Positions 15,895 to 25,165 of a DNA stretch of 64,000 nt are shown in pieces. Within the stretch, counting starts at the first letter, position 1. Each line of letters opens with the position of its first letter. The notes beneath the pieces are model-generated. The model made no database searches. It was not told where the DNA came from and saw only the letters and a program-made list of their open reading frames with translations. This stretch comes from Gemmatimonadota bacterium (GTDB lineage: Bacteria; Gemmatimonadota; Gemmatimonadetes; Longimicrobiales; Gaopeijiaceae). The position numbers were made by a program, and so were the translations under genes. Location of the stretch: NCBI GenBank assembly GCA_028875075.1, contig JAPPGF010000028.1:1-64000 (forward strand), in the 5' to 3' direction.

Positions 15895-17476
15895 TCTTCT
15901 TGTCGATCCGTTGTTTCGTTTTCGGGCCGCAGGCGGCTCCACTGAAGCCATGTCCCTGCCTGGGGTCTACGAGGCGATGGTTGCCGACCGTGTCGAGTCC
16001 TTCCCCGCACTGCGCCCCCATCAGCGCCACGCGTGGCACTCCTTCCTCGCGCAACTTGCCGTCCTAGCCCTGGTGCGCGCGAAGCAGAACGATCCGCCCC
16101 GACTCGCAAGCGAGTGGCGACGCCTCCTTCGTGACCTGACCCCAGGGTCTTCCGAGGATGAGCCTTGGCGACTCGCCGTTGAAGATCCGTCCCGAGCGGC
16201 GTTCATGCAGTGTCCCGTGCCCGGCAGCCTGTCGGAGTACAAGAAATCGGTTCCGACACCGGATGACCTAGATGTACTTGTCACCTCGAAGAACCACGAC
16301 CTCAAGTCGTCGATCGGCACCGAAGCGGAGGCGGACGACTGGGTATTCTCGCTCGTAAGCCTCCAGACGATGGGAGGCTACCTCGGCGCCGGCAATCACG
16401 GGATCGCACGGATGAACGGAGGATACTCGTCTCGGCCGTGCCTAGGTCTTGCGCCCGCTGGCGGAGGGCTAGGCGCGCATCTGGTCCACGACATCCGCCA
16501 GATGATCGGGGGGCGACCCGGCATTCTCGACCAGTACGAACAGTACTACGTGTCCGAGGGGGGTGTCGGACTAGTGTGGCTAGAACCATGGGACGGAACG
16601 ACCTCCCTCCGGCTCAAGGATCTCGATCCCCACTTCATCGAGATATGTCGGCGCGTCCGGTTGGTGAAGCGAGGACAAGGGCTCGTCGCCCTCACCGCTA
16701 CATCCGAGAAGCGCAGGGTCGCAGCGGCCGAGGCCAAGGGCGACTTGGGAGATCACTGGACACCCGTCTCAATCGATGAAGGGGCCAAGGCCCTCTCGAT
16801 CACCGCGGCGGGCTTTCGCTACGATCGCCTCGCGAAGCTCATCCTCGACGGGAGCGCCTTCCGTCACCCGCGGGCGATGTCGATGGACCGGAAGGCCGGA
16901 GGCTTGTGGCGTCTCGTCGCCCGGGCCGTGGCGGCGGGCCAGGGGAAGACGGAGGGCTACCACGAACGGATGGACATACTCCTGGCTCCTAGGGTCGCCC
17001 TTTCCCTGCTCGGCGGAGGCGAGGAGCGCGAGACCCTTGAGGCACTCGCCAGCGCGCAGATCGTCGAGGTGCAGGAGGTCGTTTCCGCGCTCCGCTTCGG
17101 TGTCGCGGTCGCGGCAAGCGGAGGGAAGGAGGCAGAAGCGCTTGCCAGGGCCAACTGGGACAGGGCCACCCCTTACGCGCGGCGCCTCGACGCGGTCGCC
17201 GACGCCTGCTTCTTCGAGGCGCTCCAAGCTCGTTTCGAGGCCAACGGGGAGTCTCGATCCGCCACGCGTCGGGGCTTCGCACGGCATCTGATCAAGCACG
17301 GGGAAGCCTTGCTGAGGGAGGCTATCGATGCGGTTCCCTGCCCGGTGATTCAGCGTTACCGCGCCGCAGATCGTGCGAGGAGCGCGTTCCATGGCCGTCT
17401 CCGGCGCCCCGACAGCGTCTTTAGCGACCAACCAGAGATCTTCGAGAGCCAACGGGAGGTGCCGTCCCATGACTGA
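15887..17476 (+). CDS. cas8e: Cascade large subunit Cas8e (Cse1/CasA)
   Basis: 529 residues from ATG 15887, chosen because the family begins M(F)NLLxDPxxP/FR. A TTG at 15872 would add five residues and places the GGGGA of the mini-array's second repeat at ribosome-site distance. Cse1 features include FLAQLAVLALVRAKQ and a glycine-rich stretch near NHGIARMNGGYSSRPCLGL. The protein reads the PAM, docks Cas3 and locks the R-loop. It is the first of eight closely packed genes. Its stop overlaps the cse2 start (ATGACTGA). Confidence 0.94.
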   Translation: MFNLLVDPLFRFRAAGGSTEAMSLPGVYEAMVADRVESFPALRPHQRHAWHSFLAQLAVLALVRAKQNDPPRLASEWRRLLRDLTPGSSEDEPWRLAVEDPSRAAFMQCPVPGSLSEYKKSVPTPDDLDVLVTSKNHDLKSSIGTEAEADDWVFSLVSLQTMGGYLGAGNHGIARMNGGYSSRPCLGLAPAGGGLGAHLVHDIRQMIGGRPGILDQYEQYYVSEGGVGLVWLEPWDGTTSLRLKDLDPHFIEICRRVRLVKRGQGLVALTATSEKRRVAAAEAKGDLGDHWTPVSIDEGAKALSITAAGFRYDRLAKLILDGSAFRHPRAMSMDRKAGGLWRLVARAVAAGQGKTEGYHERMDILLAPRVALSLLGGGEERETLEALASAQIVEVQEVVSALRFGVAVAASGGKEAEALARANWDRATPYARRLDAVADACFFEALQARFEANGESRSATRRGFARHLIKHGEALLREAIDAVPCPVIQRYRAADRARSAFHGRLRRPDSVFSDQPEIFESQREVPSHD

Positions 17477-18029
17477 ACCTGTACCGTCCCCTACCACTCC
17501 GGAGGGCCGCTCCGCCGATGTCGGTTCGACCGTCGTCCGCGTGGCCGCCCAGATAGCCCGCCTCGAGCCGGGGCCAGCTGCGGCGCTTCGCAGGGGGCCC
17601 CTGGAGAGTGAAGGGAGCGCGGCCTTCTGGCAGTTGATGGCAGACCACGGAATCGAGGGGAGGGGCGTCGAGCTTGCCCGCTGGGGCGCGATCGTGCAGG
17701 CCGTGGCGATCCTCACACCCAGGGGCCGCGAGGAGGATAAGCCGTCCGCGCACGACGCAGGCAAACCGATGGGTGAAGTGCTGCACGAGGAGAAGATATC
17801 CGACCTGAGACTCGCGCGACTCCTCTCGGCGCGCGGTGCGATGCGTCGTGACCTGACTGTCCGCACCTGCCGACGGCTGGCCGCTGGCGCGCCGGTCAGG
17901 TTCGACCTGCGAACGCTCGCGAAGTTCATTCTCTGGGAAAACGACCCGAGCCAGAGTCGCTGGATTGCTCGCCACTATTACCGGACCGCCGCCAAGGCGA
18001 AGGCCACGCAAGGAGAAACCAGCAAATGA
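17469..18029 (+). CDS. cse2: Cascade small subunit Cse2 (CasB/Cas11e)
   Basis: 186 residues from ATG 17469, which overlaps the cas8e stop by 8 nt. It is mostly helical, with AALRRGPLE near 40, and LRLARLLSARGAMRRDL, then the C-terminal LAKFILWENDPSQSRWIARHYY, which matches the Cse2 end that forms the belly of Cascade as a dimer and holds the displaced DNA strand. Length is typical (about 160-190). Coupled by ATGA to cas7e. Confidence 0.93.
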   Translation: MTEPVPSPTTPEGRSADVGSTVVRVAAQIARLEPGPAAALRRGPLESEGSAAFWQLMADHGIEGRGVELARWGAIVQAVAILTPRGREEDKPSAHDAGKPMGEVLHEEKISDLRLARLLSARGAMRRDLTVRTCRRLAAGAPVRFDLRTLAKFILWENDPSQSRWIARHYYRTAAKAKATQGETSK

Positions 18030-19150
18030 CCACAGCCCGCTTCCTACAGATCCACAGCCTGCACGGCTACTCTGCGGTGCTGCTCAACCGCGACGATTCC
18101 GGGCTCGCGAAGCGGATCGAATACGGCGGTTGCACGCGTACCCGTATCTCCTCTCAGTGTCTCAAGCGGCACTGGCGGGTCGCCGACAGCGTGCACGCGC
18201 TTACTCGGATCGACGGCGCCCCGGCCGCCACGCGTTCGCGCGAGATCGTCACGCTGGAGGTCGTCAGGCCGCTTCGTGAAGCCGGGCACGACGAGGACGT
18301 GGTGGACGCCGTCGAACAGGCCTTCCAGACCGCCGTCTACGGGGAGAAGGGGGACCAGCGCAGCAACCGCCAGCCGCTCCTGCTGGGGGCACCCGAGATC
18401 GAATACCTCGCCAGCGAGGCGGCCCGCATCGCGGCACTACCCGCCGAACAGGCGAAGGCCGCCGCAAAATCCTGGGCGAAGGATGCCCGCGCGAACATGA
18501 AGGCTATGAGGGAGCAGTGCAGCCTGCCCGGCGGCCTCGTCGCCGCGCTATTCGGGCGGATGGTGACTTCCGACGTGGAAGCGAACATCGATGCCGCCGT
18601 GCACGTGTCGCACGCCTTCACGGTGCACCGCGAGGAGAGCGAAAGCGACTACTTCACGGTGGTCGACGACCTTCGCCGGGTCGAGGACGACCCGGGCGCC
18701 GATCACATCGGCGAGACGGAACTCACCTGCGGGCTTTTCTACGGATACGTCGTTGTCGATCGCGAGGTGCTGTTGCGGAACCTGGCGGGTGACACCGCGA
18801 TGGCGGGAGAGGTATGCCGGCACTTGCTCCATCTCATCGCCACCGTGACGCCCGGAGCCAAGCTGGGCTCTACCGCGCCCTACGGCTACGCGAGCTGGAT
18901 GATGGCCGAGGCCGGAGACCGTCAGCCGAGGAGCCTCGCGGAAGCGTTCCGCGACCCTTGTACTGCCACGGCCAAAGCCTCCGAGAGAGCTCTCGGTGAG
19001 CACCTGGAGCGTCTGGACGAGACGTACGAGATGGGTGAGGTGAGGAAGGCCATGAGCCTCAGTCGAGAGCCGATGCCCCGGGCCGAGTTGGTTTCGCTCG
19101 CCAAGCTCGCCGACTGGGGGGGAGACGTCATGGGACGAGGGCACGCGTGA
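18026..19150 (+). CDS. cas7e: Cascade backbone subunit Cas7e (Cse4/CasC)
   Basis: 374 residues. The N-terminus FLQIHSLHGYSAVLLNRDDSGLAKRIEYGGCTRTRISSQCLKRHWR is the diagnostic Cas7e start, in which six copies form the crRNA-binding backbone whose thumbs flip out every sixth base. The middle has AALFGRMVTSDVEANIDAAVHVSHAFTVH and the end has LGSTAPYGYASWMMAE. Start ATG 18026 overlaps the cse2 stop as ATGA. Confidence 0.96.
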   Translation: MTTARFLQIHSLHGYSAVLLNRDDSGLAKRIEYGGCTRTRISSQCLKRHWRVADSVHALTRIDGAPAATRSREIVTLEVVRPLREAGHDEDVVDAVEQAFQTAVYGEKGDQRSNRQPLLLGAPEIEYLASEAARIAALPAEQAKAAAKSWAKDARANMKAMREQCSLPGGLVAALFGRMVTSDVEANIDAAVHVSHAFTVHREESESDYFTVVDDLRRVEDDPGADHIGETELTCGLFYGYVVVDREVLLRNLAGDTAMAGEVCRHLLHLIATVTPGAKLGSTAPYGYASWMMAEAGDRQPRSLAEAFRDPCTATAKASERALGEHLERLDETYEMGEVRKAMSLSREPMPRAELVSLAKLADWGGDVMGRGHA

Positions 19151-19860
19151 TGCGGTGGATGCACTTGAGATTCGAAGCGCCCCTCGCCTCGTTCGGGGCA
19201 GAGGCGATCGACGCCCACGGCGTGATACGGGATTTTCCCGCGCAGTCCATGCTCACAGGGCTCTTCGCGAACGCGCTCGGTTGGACTCGCACCATGAAGG
19301 CCGCGCATGACGCGCTCCAGGATAGGATCATCTTTGCCGCCGCGCACGACGAAACCCCCGACCTGCGACGCTTCACGGACTACCAGACGGCGCGACTCGG
19401 GAAGACCGACAAGGCTTGGACCACGAGCGGGCGGCCGGTGGGACGCGGGGGGGGACCGCAGACCTATTCGGGGGCACATCAGCGGTGGCGGGACTACCAC
19501 TCGGATGTGCGCCTCTCCCTCGTCGTGCGCCTCGAGCCGGATGGGCCTGCGCCGACACTGAGACAGCTCGCCGACGCCCTGACGCGGCCCGCACGCCCGC
19601 TGTACTTCGGCCGTAAGCCGTGCATGCCCTCGGCCGAGATCTTCCGCGCTTGGGTGGACGAGGTCGATGCGCGCTCAGCACTCAGCTCGGTCGTTCCCGC
19701 CGGCCGACGGGCCTACGCGATCTGGCCACACTCGCAGAATTTGGAAGGCGCGCACGCCGTGCGGTTCGTCACGGATGAACGCAACTGGGCGAGCGGCCTC
19801 CACGGCGGAGCCCGCCGGGTTTGCACGGGTCGTGTCGCCGGACGGGAGGAGCCGCGATGA
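19150..19860 (+). CDS. cas5e: Cascade subunit Cas5e (CasD)
   Basis: 236 residues from ATG 19150, overlapping the cas7e stop as TGATG. The N-terminus WMHLRFEAPLASFGAEAIDAHGVIRDFPAQSMLTGLFANALGW is the Cas5 RAMP ferredoxin-like fold with the conserved F(G/A)..I...R.FPxxSxLxGL pattern. The conserved ARPLYFGRKPCMPS block lies near residue 155. It caps the 5' handle of the crRNA. Overlaps cas6e by 4 nt. Confidence 0.95.
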   Translation: MRWMHLRFEAPLASFGAEAIDAHGVIRDFPAQSMLTGLFANALGWTRTMKAAHDALQDRIIFAAAHDETPDLRRFTDYQTARLGKTDKAWTTSGRPVGRGGGPQTYSGAHQRWRDYHSDVRLSLVVRLEPDGPAPTLRQLADALTRPARPLYFGRKPCMPSAEIFRAWVDEVDARSALSSVVPAGRRAYAIWPHSQNLEGAHAVRFVTDERNWASGLHGGARRVCTGRVAGREEPR

Positions 19861-20642
19861 CCCACATGGTGTATTTGCCCTTCAACTATGCTGCGCTGTG
19901 CCGCTGGAGCGGCAGACGACGCATGATGAGGAAAGGGGTCTTCGATGATGGCCTGGCGCTCCATGTCCTCCTGAGCGGTGTCTTCGGCAAGGGCGTTCTG
20001 CAGCCCTTCCGGGTATTCCGACCTGCACGAGCCGAGGAAGCCACTCTCTACGCGTACTCGGAACTCGAGGCGGCGGCTCTGCGGGAGATGTCCGAGGTCG
20101 CGGCGCCCCCGGACTGCCTTGAGATCCTCGACGTTGTCGGCCTCAGGGTGAAGCCCATGCCCGCGCGCTGGGCGGCTAGACAGCGTCTGGGGTTCGATAT
20201 TCGTGTCCGCCCCGTGCGCAGGCTCGCTCGGGACCTGCCGGATCCGCAGTCGGCTAAGGTGATCTCCAAGGGCAGCGAGATCGACGCATTCAGATACGAG
20301 TTGTTGCGCCGCGCTCCAGACGGATGGGAGGAGCGGGACGTGGGCTCGACGACCGGCGTCTCGCGCGGCGAAGCTTACGCCGGATGGCTGGCGGAACGGC
20401 TGACGGGCGCCGCAAAGGTCGATCTCGGATCCTGCCGGCTCGCGTCCTTCCGCCGCAACCGCGTCATCCGCGGGGACGGGCGGGGGCCGGAGGGGCCGGA
20501 TTCCGTGCTCCACGGCGAGTGCGTGGTCGAGGATCCTGGAGCGTTCGCAGCTACGCTCGCCAAGGGTGTCGGGAGGCATCGGGCATACGGTTACGGCATG
20601 TTGATCGTCCGGCCTCCGGGAACGGCTCCCCTGAGCCGATAG
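19857..20642 (+). CDS. cas6e: crRNA-processing endoribonuclease Cas6e (CasE)
   Basis: 261 residues from ATG 19857. A double-RAMP nuclease with candidate catalytic histidine H36 in GLALHVLLSGVFG. A G-rich loop near the C-terminus (LAKGVGRHRAYGYGMLIVR) is diagnostic of Cas6e. It cuts the pre-crRNA at the base of each repeat hairpin (CCCCCGC/GCGGGG in this array) and stays bound to the 3' hairpin. The mini-array repeats keep an equivalent stem, so it could process that RNA too. Confidence 0.95.
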   Translation: MTHMVYLPFNYAALCRWSGRRRMMRKGVFDDGLALHVLLSGVFGKGVLQPFRVFRPARAEEATLYAYSELEAAALREMSEVAAPPDCLEILDVVGLRVKPMPARWAARQRLGFDIRVRPVRRLARDLPDPQSAKVISKGSEIDAFRYELLRRAPDGWEERDVGSTTGVSRGEAYAGWLAERLTGAAKVDLGSCRLASFRRNRVIRGDGRGPEGPDSVLHGECVVEDPGAFAATLAKGVGRHRAYGYGMLIVRPPGTAPLSR

Positions 20643-20648
20643 CGGTAC

Positions 20649-21530
20649 GTGCTCCTCGGAAGACTGGGGCTGGACACGGCGAGGATACCGCACGCCGACA
20701 GGCATGGCCTGCTGTGGCTTTCCCGCGGCGCCCTGACCGTACGAGACGGGACGCTTTCGTTCGAACGGGTGGAGGTGCCTTCGGCCGGCGATGTGATGGA
20801 TCTGGGACGGTACAGCATCCCGTTCCAGGACGTCTCTATGATCCTTCTCGGGCCGGGTTCAACCGTCAGCCACGACGCGCTCCGGATCCTTGCACGGCAC
20901 GGCACCGCCCTCGCAGCCGTCGGCGTCGACGGAGTCCGAATGTACACCGCGCCGCCGTTGATTTCCGGTCGGTCGAGCCTCGCACGAACCCACGCACGCA
21001 CCTGGGCGAACGAGGAGATGCGCCTAGACATTGCCCGGCGTATGTACGCTTGGCGCCTCGGGCAAGTCTTCCCCCACCACAGTCTCTCGGCTCTCCGGGG
21101 CATGGAGGGTGCCCGGATGCGGGAAACCTACCGCCTGATTGCAAAGCAAATCGGGATTGAGTGGCGTGGGCGCCGGTATGATCGAGAGCGTCCGGATGCC
21201 GCCGACTTGCCGAATCAAGCGCTCAATCATGCCTCAAGCGCGGTCGAGTCAGCAGCCGCGGTTGCAGTGGCGGCGACCGCGACGATTCCGCAACTCGGGT
21301 TCATCCACGAAGACCCTAGCCAGTCGTTCGTACTCGACATTGCCGATCTGTTCCGCGACTCGGTTCTCATACCAGCCGCATTCCGCGCGGCCAAGCAGGC
21401 CGCTCAGGGCGCGCCCGCCGGTATCGAGCGATTGGCACGAAAGGAGATCGGTGCCACGCTCAGCAAGACGGAAACAATCCCCAAGATGATCACGCGGATC
21501 AAGGAACTATTCCCCAAGAATCCAAGCTGA
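20649..21530 (+). CDS. cas1e: type I-E integrase Cas1
   Basis: 293 residues from GTG 20649. The metal-binding residues are present: E153 in RGMEGARMRET, H220 in GFIHEDP, D230 and D233 in FVLDIADLF. It works with Cas2 to insert new spacers at the leader end of the array. The gene lies 6 nt after cas6e and 5 nt before cas2e. Both frames being intact implies the locus can still acquire spacers. Confidence 0.96.
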   Translation: MLLGRLGLDTARIPHADRHGLLWLSRGALTVRDGTLSFERVEVPSAGDVMDLGRYSIPFQDVSMILLGPGSTVSHDALRILARHGTALAAVGVDGVRMYTAPPLISGRSSLARTHARTWANEEMRLDIARRMYAWRLGQVFPHHSLSALRGMEGARMRETYRLIAKQIGIEWRGRRYDRERPDAADLPNQALNHASSAVESAAAVAVAATATIPQLGFIHEDPSQSFVLDIADLFRDSVLIPAAFRAAKQAAQGAPAGIERLARKEIGATLSKTETIPKMITRIKELFPKNPS

Positions 21531-21535
21531 ATCAA

Positions 21536-21883
21536 GTGCCGACAACCGTTGTTGTGACGAGAGACGTCGAAGCGCGATATCGCGGCTTCCTCGCCTCCGT
21601 AATGCTTGAGGTGGCTCCCGGTGTCTACGTCGGTTCGGACATCTCAAGAGGTGTCCGGGACCGGATATGGGAGGTGCTCGCCAAATGGTTCGATTATCTC
21701 GGGCGCGGTGCGATCACGATGTTGTACCCCGACGGGTCTGCCCCGGGAAAACTCAGGATCTACCAACTGGGAGAGCCCCCTAAGGAAATCTGGGATGCGG
21801 ATGGTGTGCTGCTCGTCAGGCATCGGGCGTCCAACGACTCTGAACCGCCAATCTACAACTTGGCAGACCCTGACCCGGAATAG
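21536..21883 (+). CDS. cas2e: type I-E adaptation protein Cas2
   Basis: 115 residues from GTG 21536. The Cas2e (CasF) pattern is clear: TVVVTRDVEARYRGFLASVMLEVAPGVYVG, then the WFDYLGRGAITMLYPD segment. The C-terminal tail of about 20 residues is poorly conserved, and there is no DnaQ fusion; the DnaQ-like exonuclease is instead a separate gene at the other end of the locus. Ends 47 nt before the first repeat. Confidence 0.94.
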   Translation: MPTTVVVTRDVEARYRGFLASVMLEVAPGVYVGSDISRGVRDRIWEVLAKWFDYLGRGAITMLYPDGSAPGKLRIYQLGEPPKEIWDADGVLLVRHRASNDSEPPIYNLADPDPE

Positions 21884-21930
21884 TTCGGGCAAATCAAATA
21901 GGATACCTTCGACTGGATCCCGAACAAAGA
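21884..21930 (+). promoter_or_regulatory. CRISPR leader
   Basis: Only 47 bases separate cas2e from the first repeat. They are richer in A and T than the flanks but carry no clear promoter or IHF-like site. The array may depend on read-through from the cas operon, on a promoter inside cas2e, or on weak promoters here. Confidence 0.5.
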
Positions 21931-24461
21931 GGCTCCCCCGCGTGGGCGGGGATAGACCTGACCGACGTAACGGTAGCGCCGCCCCCGAGGTGGCTCCCCC
22001 GCGTGGGCGGGGATAGACCTCAGAACTCCGCCGGAACCCGCGACGTCGTGGTGGCTCCCCCGCGTGGGCGGGGATAGACCCGCCTTAGGTATCATCAGAT
22101 CGTCGGCATCGAGGGCTCCCCCGCGTGGGCGGGGATAGACCGACGGCACTGCCTGCTGAGACGGTGACCCGGATGGCTCCCCCGCGTGGGCGGGGATAGA
22201 CCCAACGAGCATTTTCTGATCGTAGAACGCATCGCGGCTCCCCCGCGTGGGCGGGGATAGACCCGAGGACTCCGATAGGGCTGTTGAGATAGCTAGGGCT
22301 CCCCCGCGTGGGCGGGGATAGACCCGAGACCGCGAGTCCATCCGGTAGCGTCAGGGTGGCTCCCCCGCGTGGGCGGGGATAGACCGTGGCCAAACGTGCG
22401 TTGACCCACGCTCTAGTAGGCTCCCCCGCGTGGGCGGGGATAGACCCGCGCCGATCCCGAAGAAGGAGCCCTCGGTCATGGGCTCCCCCGCGTGGGCGGG
22501 GATAGACCCTCCGCCGAAGAGATAACGCGCGAGCTGGAGGCGGCTCCCCCGCGTGGGCGGGGATAGACCCCCGAGCCATCGGACGTAAAGCCGACGTCGC
22601 CCGGCTCCCCCGCGTGGGCGGGGATAGACCCTAAGCAGGGGGGCAGCATGACGGTACACAGAAGGCTCCCCCGCGTGGGCGGGGATAGACCCGTGACACA
22701 ATGCGATGACCTGGACCTGCCCGAGGCTCCCCCGCGTGGGCGGGGATAGACCGTTGCTTGTGGACTCGGCGAAGCTGCTGGGCGTGGCTCCCCCGCGTGG
22801 GCGGGGATAGACCGTCACCGGAGAAGCCCAATGACCTACTATTGCCGGCTCCCCCGCGTGGGCGGGGATAGACCGCCTCCGCCTCCGCCTCCGAGTAGGC
22901 CGCCTAGGGCTCCCCCGCGTGGGCGGGGATAGACCGCTGTGGCCTCGGATTACCGTCTACCCATCGGTGGCTCCCCCGCGTGGGCGGGGATAGACCCTTC
23001 TCCCCGACGGCGTTGTAGATATAGATGTAGGCTCCCCCGCGTGGGCGGGGATAGACCCTTTGGGTTATAATCCCCCGAGCAAGCCCAACCGGGCTCCCCC
23101 GCGTGGGCGGGGATAGACCCCGGTGCGCGTGCCGGATTTCGTTCTGAGCGGTGGCTCCCCCGCGTGGGCGGGGATAGACCGCGTCCTCGACCGCCGTCGC
23201 TGCTAGGTCCGGGGGCTCCCCCGCGTGGGCGGGGATAGACCCGCGGAGCTCGAGGAGGCCCTGGAGGCGGTAGCGGCTCCCCCGCGTGGGCGGGGATAGA
23301 CCCAGGTTTACGGAATCGTCCGCGCCGAGCCTTCTGGCTCCCCCGCGTGGGCGGGGATAGACCCCTGGTACACGGCATTGGGGACTACTCGGGCGCGGCT
23401 CCCCCGCGTGGGCGGGGATAGACCCCCGTCCCGCAGGCGCACCGTGTCGGCCAGCACGGCTCCCCCGCGTGGGCGGGGATAGACCGCTGGCCGTGGAGTA
23501 CTACCTGCAGACGGGTGGGGCTCCCCCGCGTGGGCGGGGATAGACCACGACCACCTTGCCGCGGAATCGAGCGAGTGCGGGCTCCCCCGCGTGGGCGGGG
23601 ATAGACCCCACACACACTTAGACGCTCGTGCTCTCAATTCGGCTCCCCCGCGTGGGCGGGGATAGACCTCCGGGGGCCATAGTCGGCCAGGGCGTCTACC
23701 GGGCTCCCCCGCGTGGGCGGGGATAGACCGCTGAGCCCGAACGTGTTGAAGTCGCCACCGTCGGCTCCCCCGCGTGGGCGGGGATAGACCGCAATTCCAT
23801 GGAGCGCACCGCCACGGTGGCCCGGCTCCCCCGCGTGGGCGGGGATAGACCCTGGCTGAAGCGCGCCGCCGCTGACCTAGCTGCGGCTCCCCCGCGTGGG
23901 CGGGGATAGACCCGCCATCGTTCACTCGATCGCGGTCGGTCGCGTGGCTCCCCCGCGTGGGCGGGGATAGACCCTGGTCGTCCGGCATGTGTATCTCCCC
24001 CCCTACGGCTCCCCCGCGTGGGCGGGGATAGACCCGCTATCTACTACCGGGGCAGCAACACGGCCGCGGCTCCCCCGCGTGGGCGGGGATAGACCGCATA
24101 GTATGCCTAACCCGTTCGGCCCGCACCCGGCTCCCCCGCGTGGGCGGGGATAGACCTGGTTCTTATGTTAGGCTAGAGCCTGTCGGCCCGGCTCCCCCGC
24201 GTGGGCGGGGATAGACCCTCGCCCGAGTCGACATCCGTCACCACCACGCTGGTTCCCCCGCGTGGGCGGGGATAGACCCCGTAGGCTAGAGGTAGACCCT
24301 GCCGCTAACGAGGCTCCCCCGCGTGGGCGGGGATAGACCGAGCAGGCCATCTTCTCAGCGATCTGCCACTGCGGCTCCCCCGCGTGGGCGGGGATAGACC
24401 CCTGCGACACAAGGACATCATGGAGTGGGCGGTGGCTCCCCCGCGTGGGCGGGGATAGACC
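21931..24461 (+). CRISPR. type I-E CRISPR array, 42 repeats, 41 spacers
   Basis: The 28-nt repeat (GGCTCCCCCGCG then TGGGCGGGGATAGACC) occurs 42 times. 41 copies are identical; the copy at 24251 has T for C at position 3. Spacers are 33 nt, except two of 34 nt (22447-22480 and the one ending at 23091), so the period is 61. The repeat forms the hairpin used by Cas6e and ends in the ATAGACC handle. Orientation (+) follows the type I-E handle and the cas genes, with the leader on the left. The first spacer base is C in 24, G in 12, T in 4 and A in 1 of 41 spacers. The distal repeat is not degenerate. Confidence 0.99.
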
Positions 24462-24690
24462 GCGGTTCATCGCGGAGGTGGTGTATGATCATGATGCGGT
24501 CGCCGTTCGAGAGCAACGGCTCCATGGAGTCGCCGTCCACGGTGATCATCCGGAGGTCGTCGGGCTTGGACCGGAACTCGTGCCGGATGAGGGGATCGGC
24601 GAACAGCCACGCCTCCTTGATCTCCTCCAACTCCTCATTCCAGGCCCCGGTGCCAGCGGCCACTCGTACATCGATCTCCGGCCGTGCGCA
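24462..24690 (-). pseudogene. S24/LexA-type phage repressor, C-terminal fragment
   Basis: On the minus strand, read from about 24690: PEIDVRVAAGTGAWNEE, then a middle part, then DDLRMITVDGDSMEPLLSNGDRIMI. This is the S24 peptidase domain of CI-like repressors with the serine of GDSMEP. The DNA-binding N-terminus is missing (a stop lies upstream), and the catalytic lysine region is lost where the frame runs into the last CRISPR repeat. It is a relic of a phage-like regulator cut by the array end. Confidence 0.65.
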
Positions 24691-24991
24691 GGTTCGTGCG
24701 GCTATTGGCCACCAGCCTTAGCAGCCGTCGGCGGACCGGATCCAGCTCCGCGTCGCTCTATACAATTCGCCACCCAATGGAATGGGAAATTACCCTCTGT
24801 CCGGCTCTGGGGCAACACTGTTGACCTCTCTCCCCCCGTGATTCACCTCGTTCTTAGGACATTTTAAGCCGCATTGGCGGCGACCGGCGAAACGGCGACT
24901 CCGTATCTCGTTGTCCGCCAAAGAAATGGGATTTATACCTGCTGTCGTCCTATTGCGCGATTTGCCGACTCGATGTTCTGGTGAACGCGTA

Positions 24992-25165
24992 ATGGAGAGC
25001 CTGACGAATCAGTTCGAGCGGCAAGTGGCGGAGTTCGGCGGTCTGCAGGCCGCGCTCAAGCGGAGCATAGCGCTTGAGGACGAGGTCCGCCGACAGGCCG
25101 AGCGCGGGGCGATACGCCGCAGCCGTACCTGGCGCACGATGCGCCTCGCCGGGGCTCGCTACTGA
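24992..25165 (+). CDS. small protein of the element, unknown
   Basis: A 57-residue frame (ESLTNQFERQVAEFGG, then EDEVRRQAERG) from ATG 24992, mostly charged helix with a basic C-terminus. It lies divergent to the repressor fragment, the place where lambdoid elements carry a Cro-like or early small gene. No helix-turn-helix is obvious and the ribosome site is weak. Confidence 0.35.
   Translation: MESLTNQFERQVAEFGGLQAALKRSIALEDEVRRQAERGAIRRSRTWRTMRLAGARY

Noticed and set aside
21931..24470. Long minus-strand frames with repeating SIPAHAGEP / GLSPPTRGS / VYPRPRGGA peptides
   Set aside because: They are translations of the CRISPR repeat in three frames. The 61-bp period cycles the frame, so apparent proteins arise without selection.
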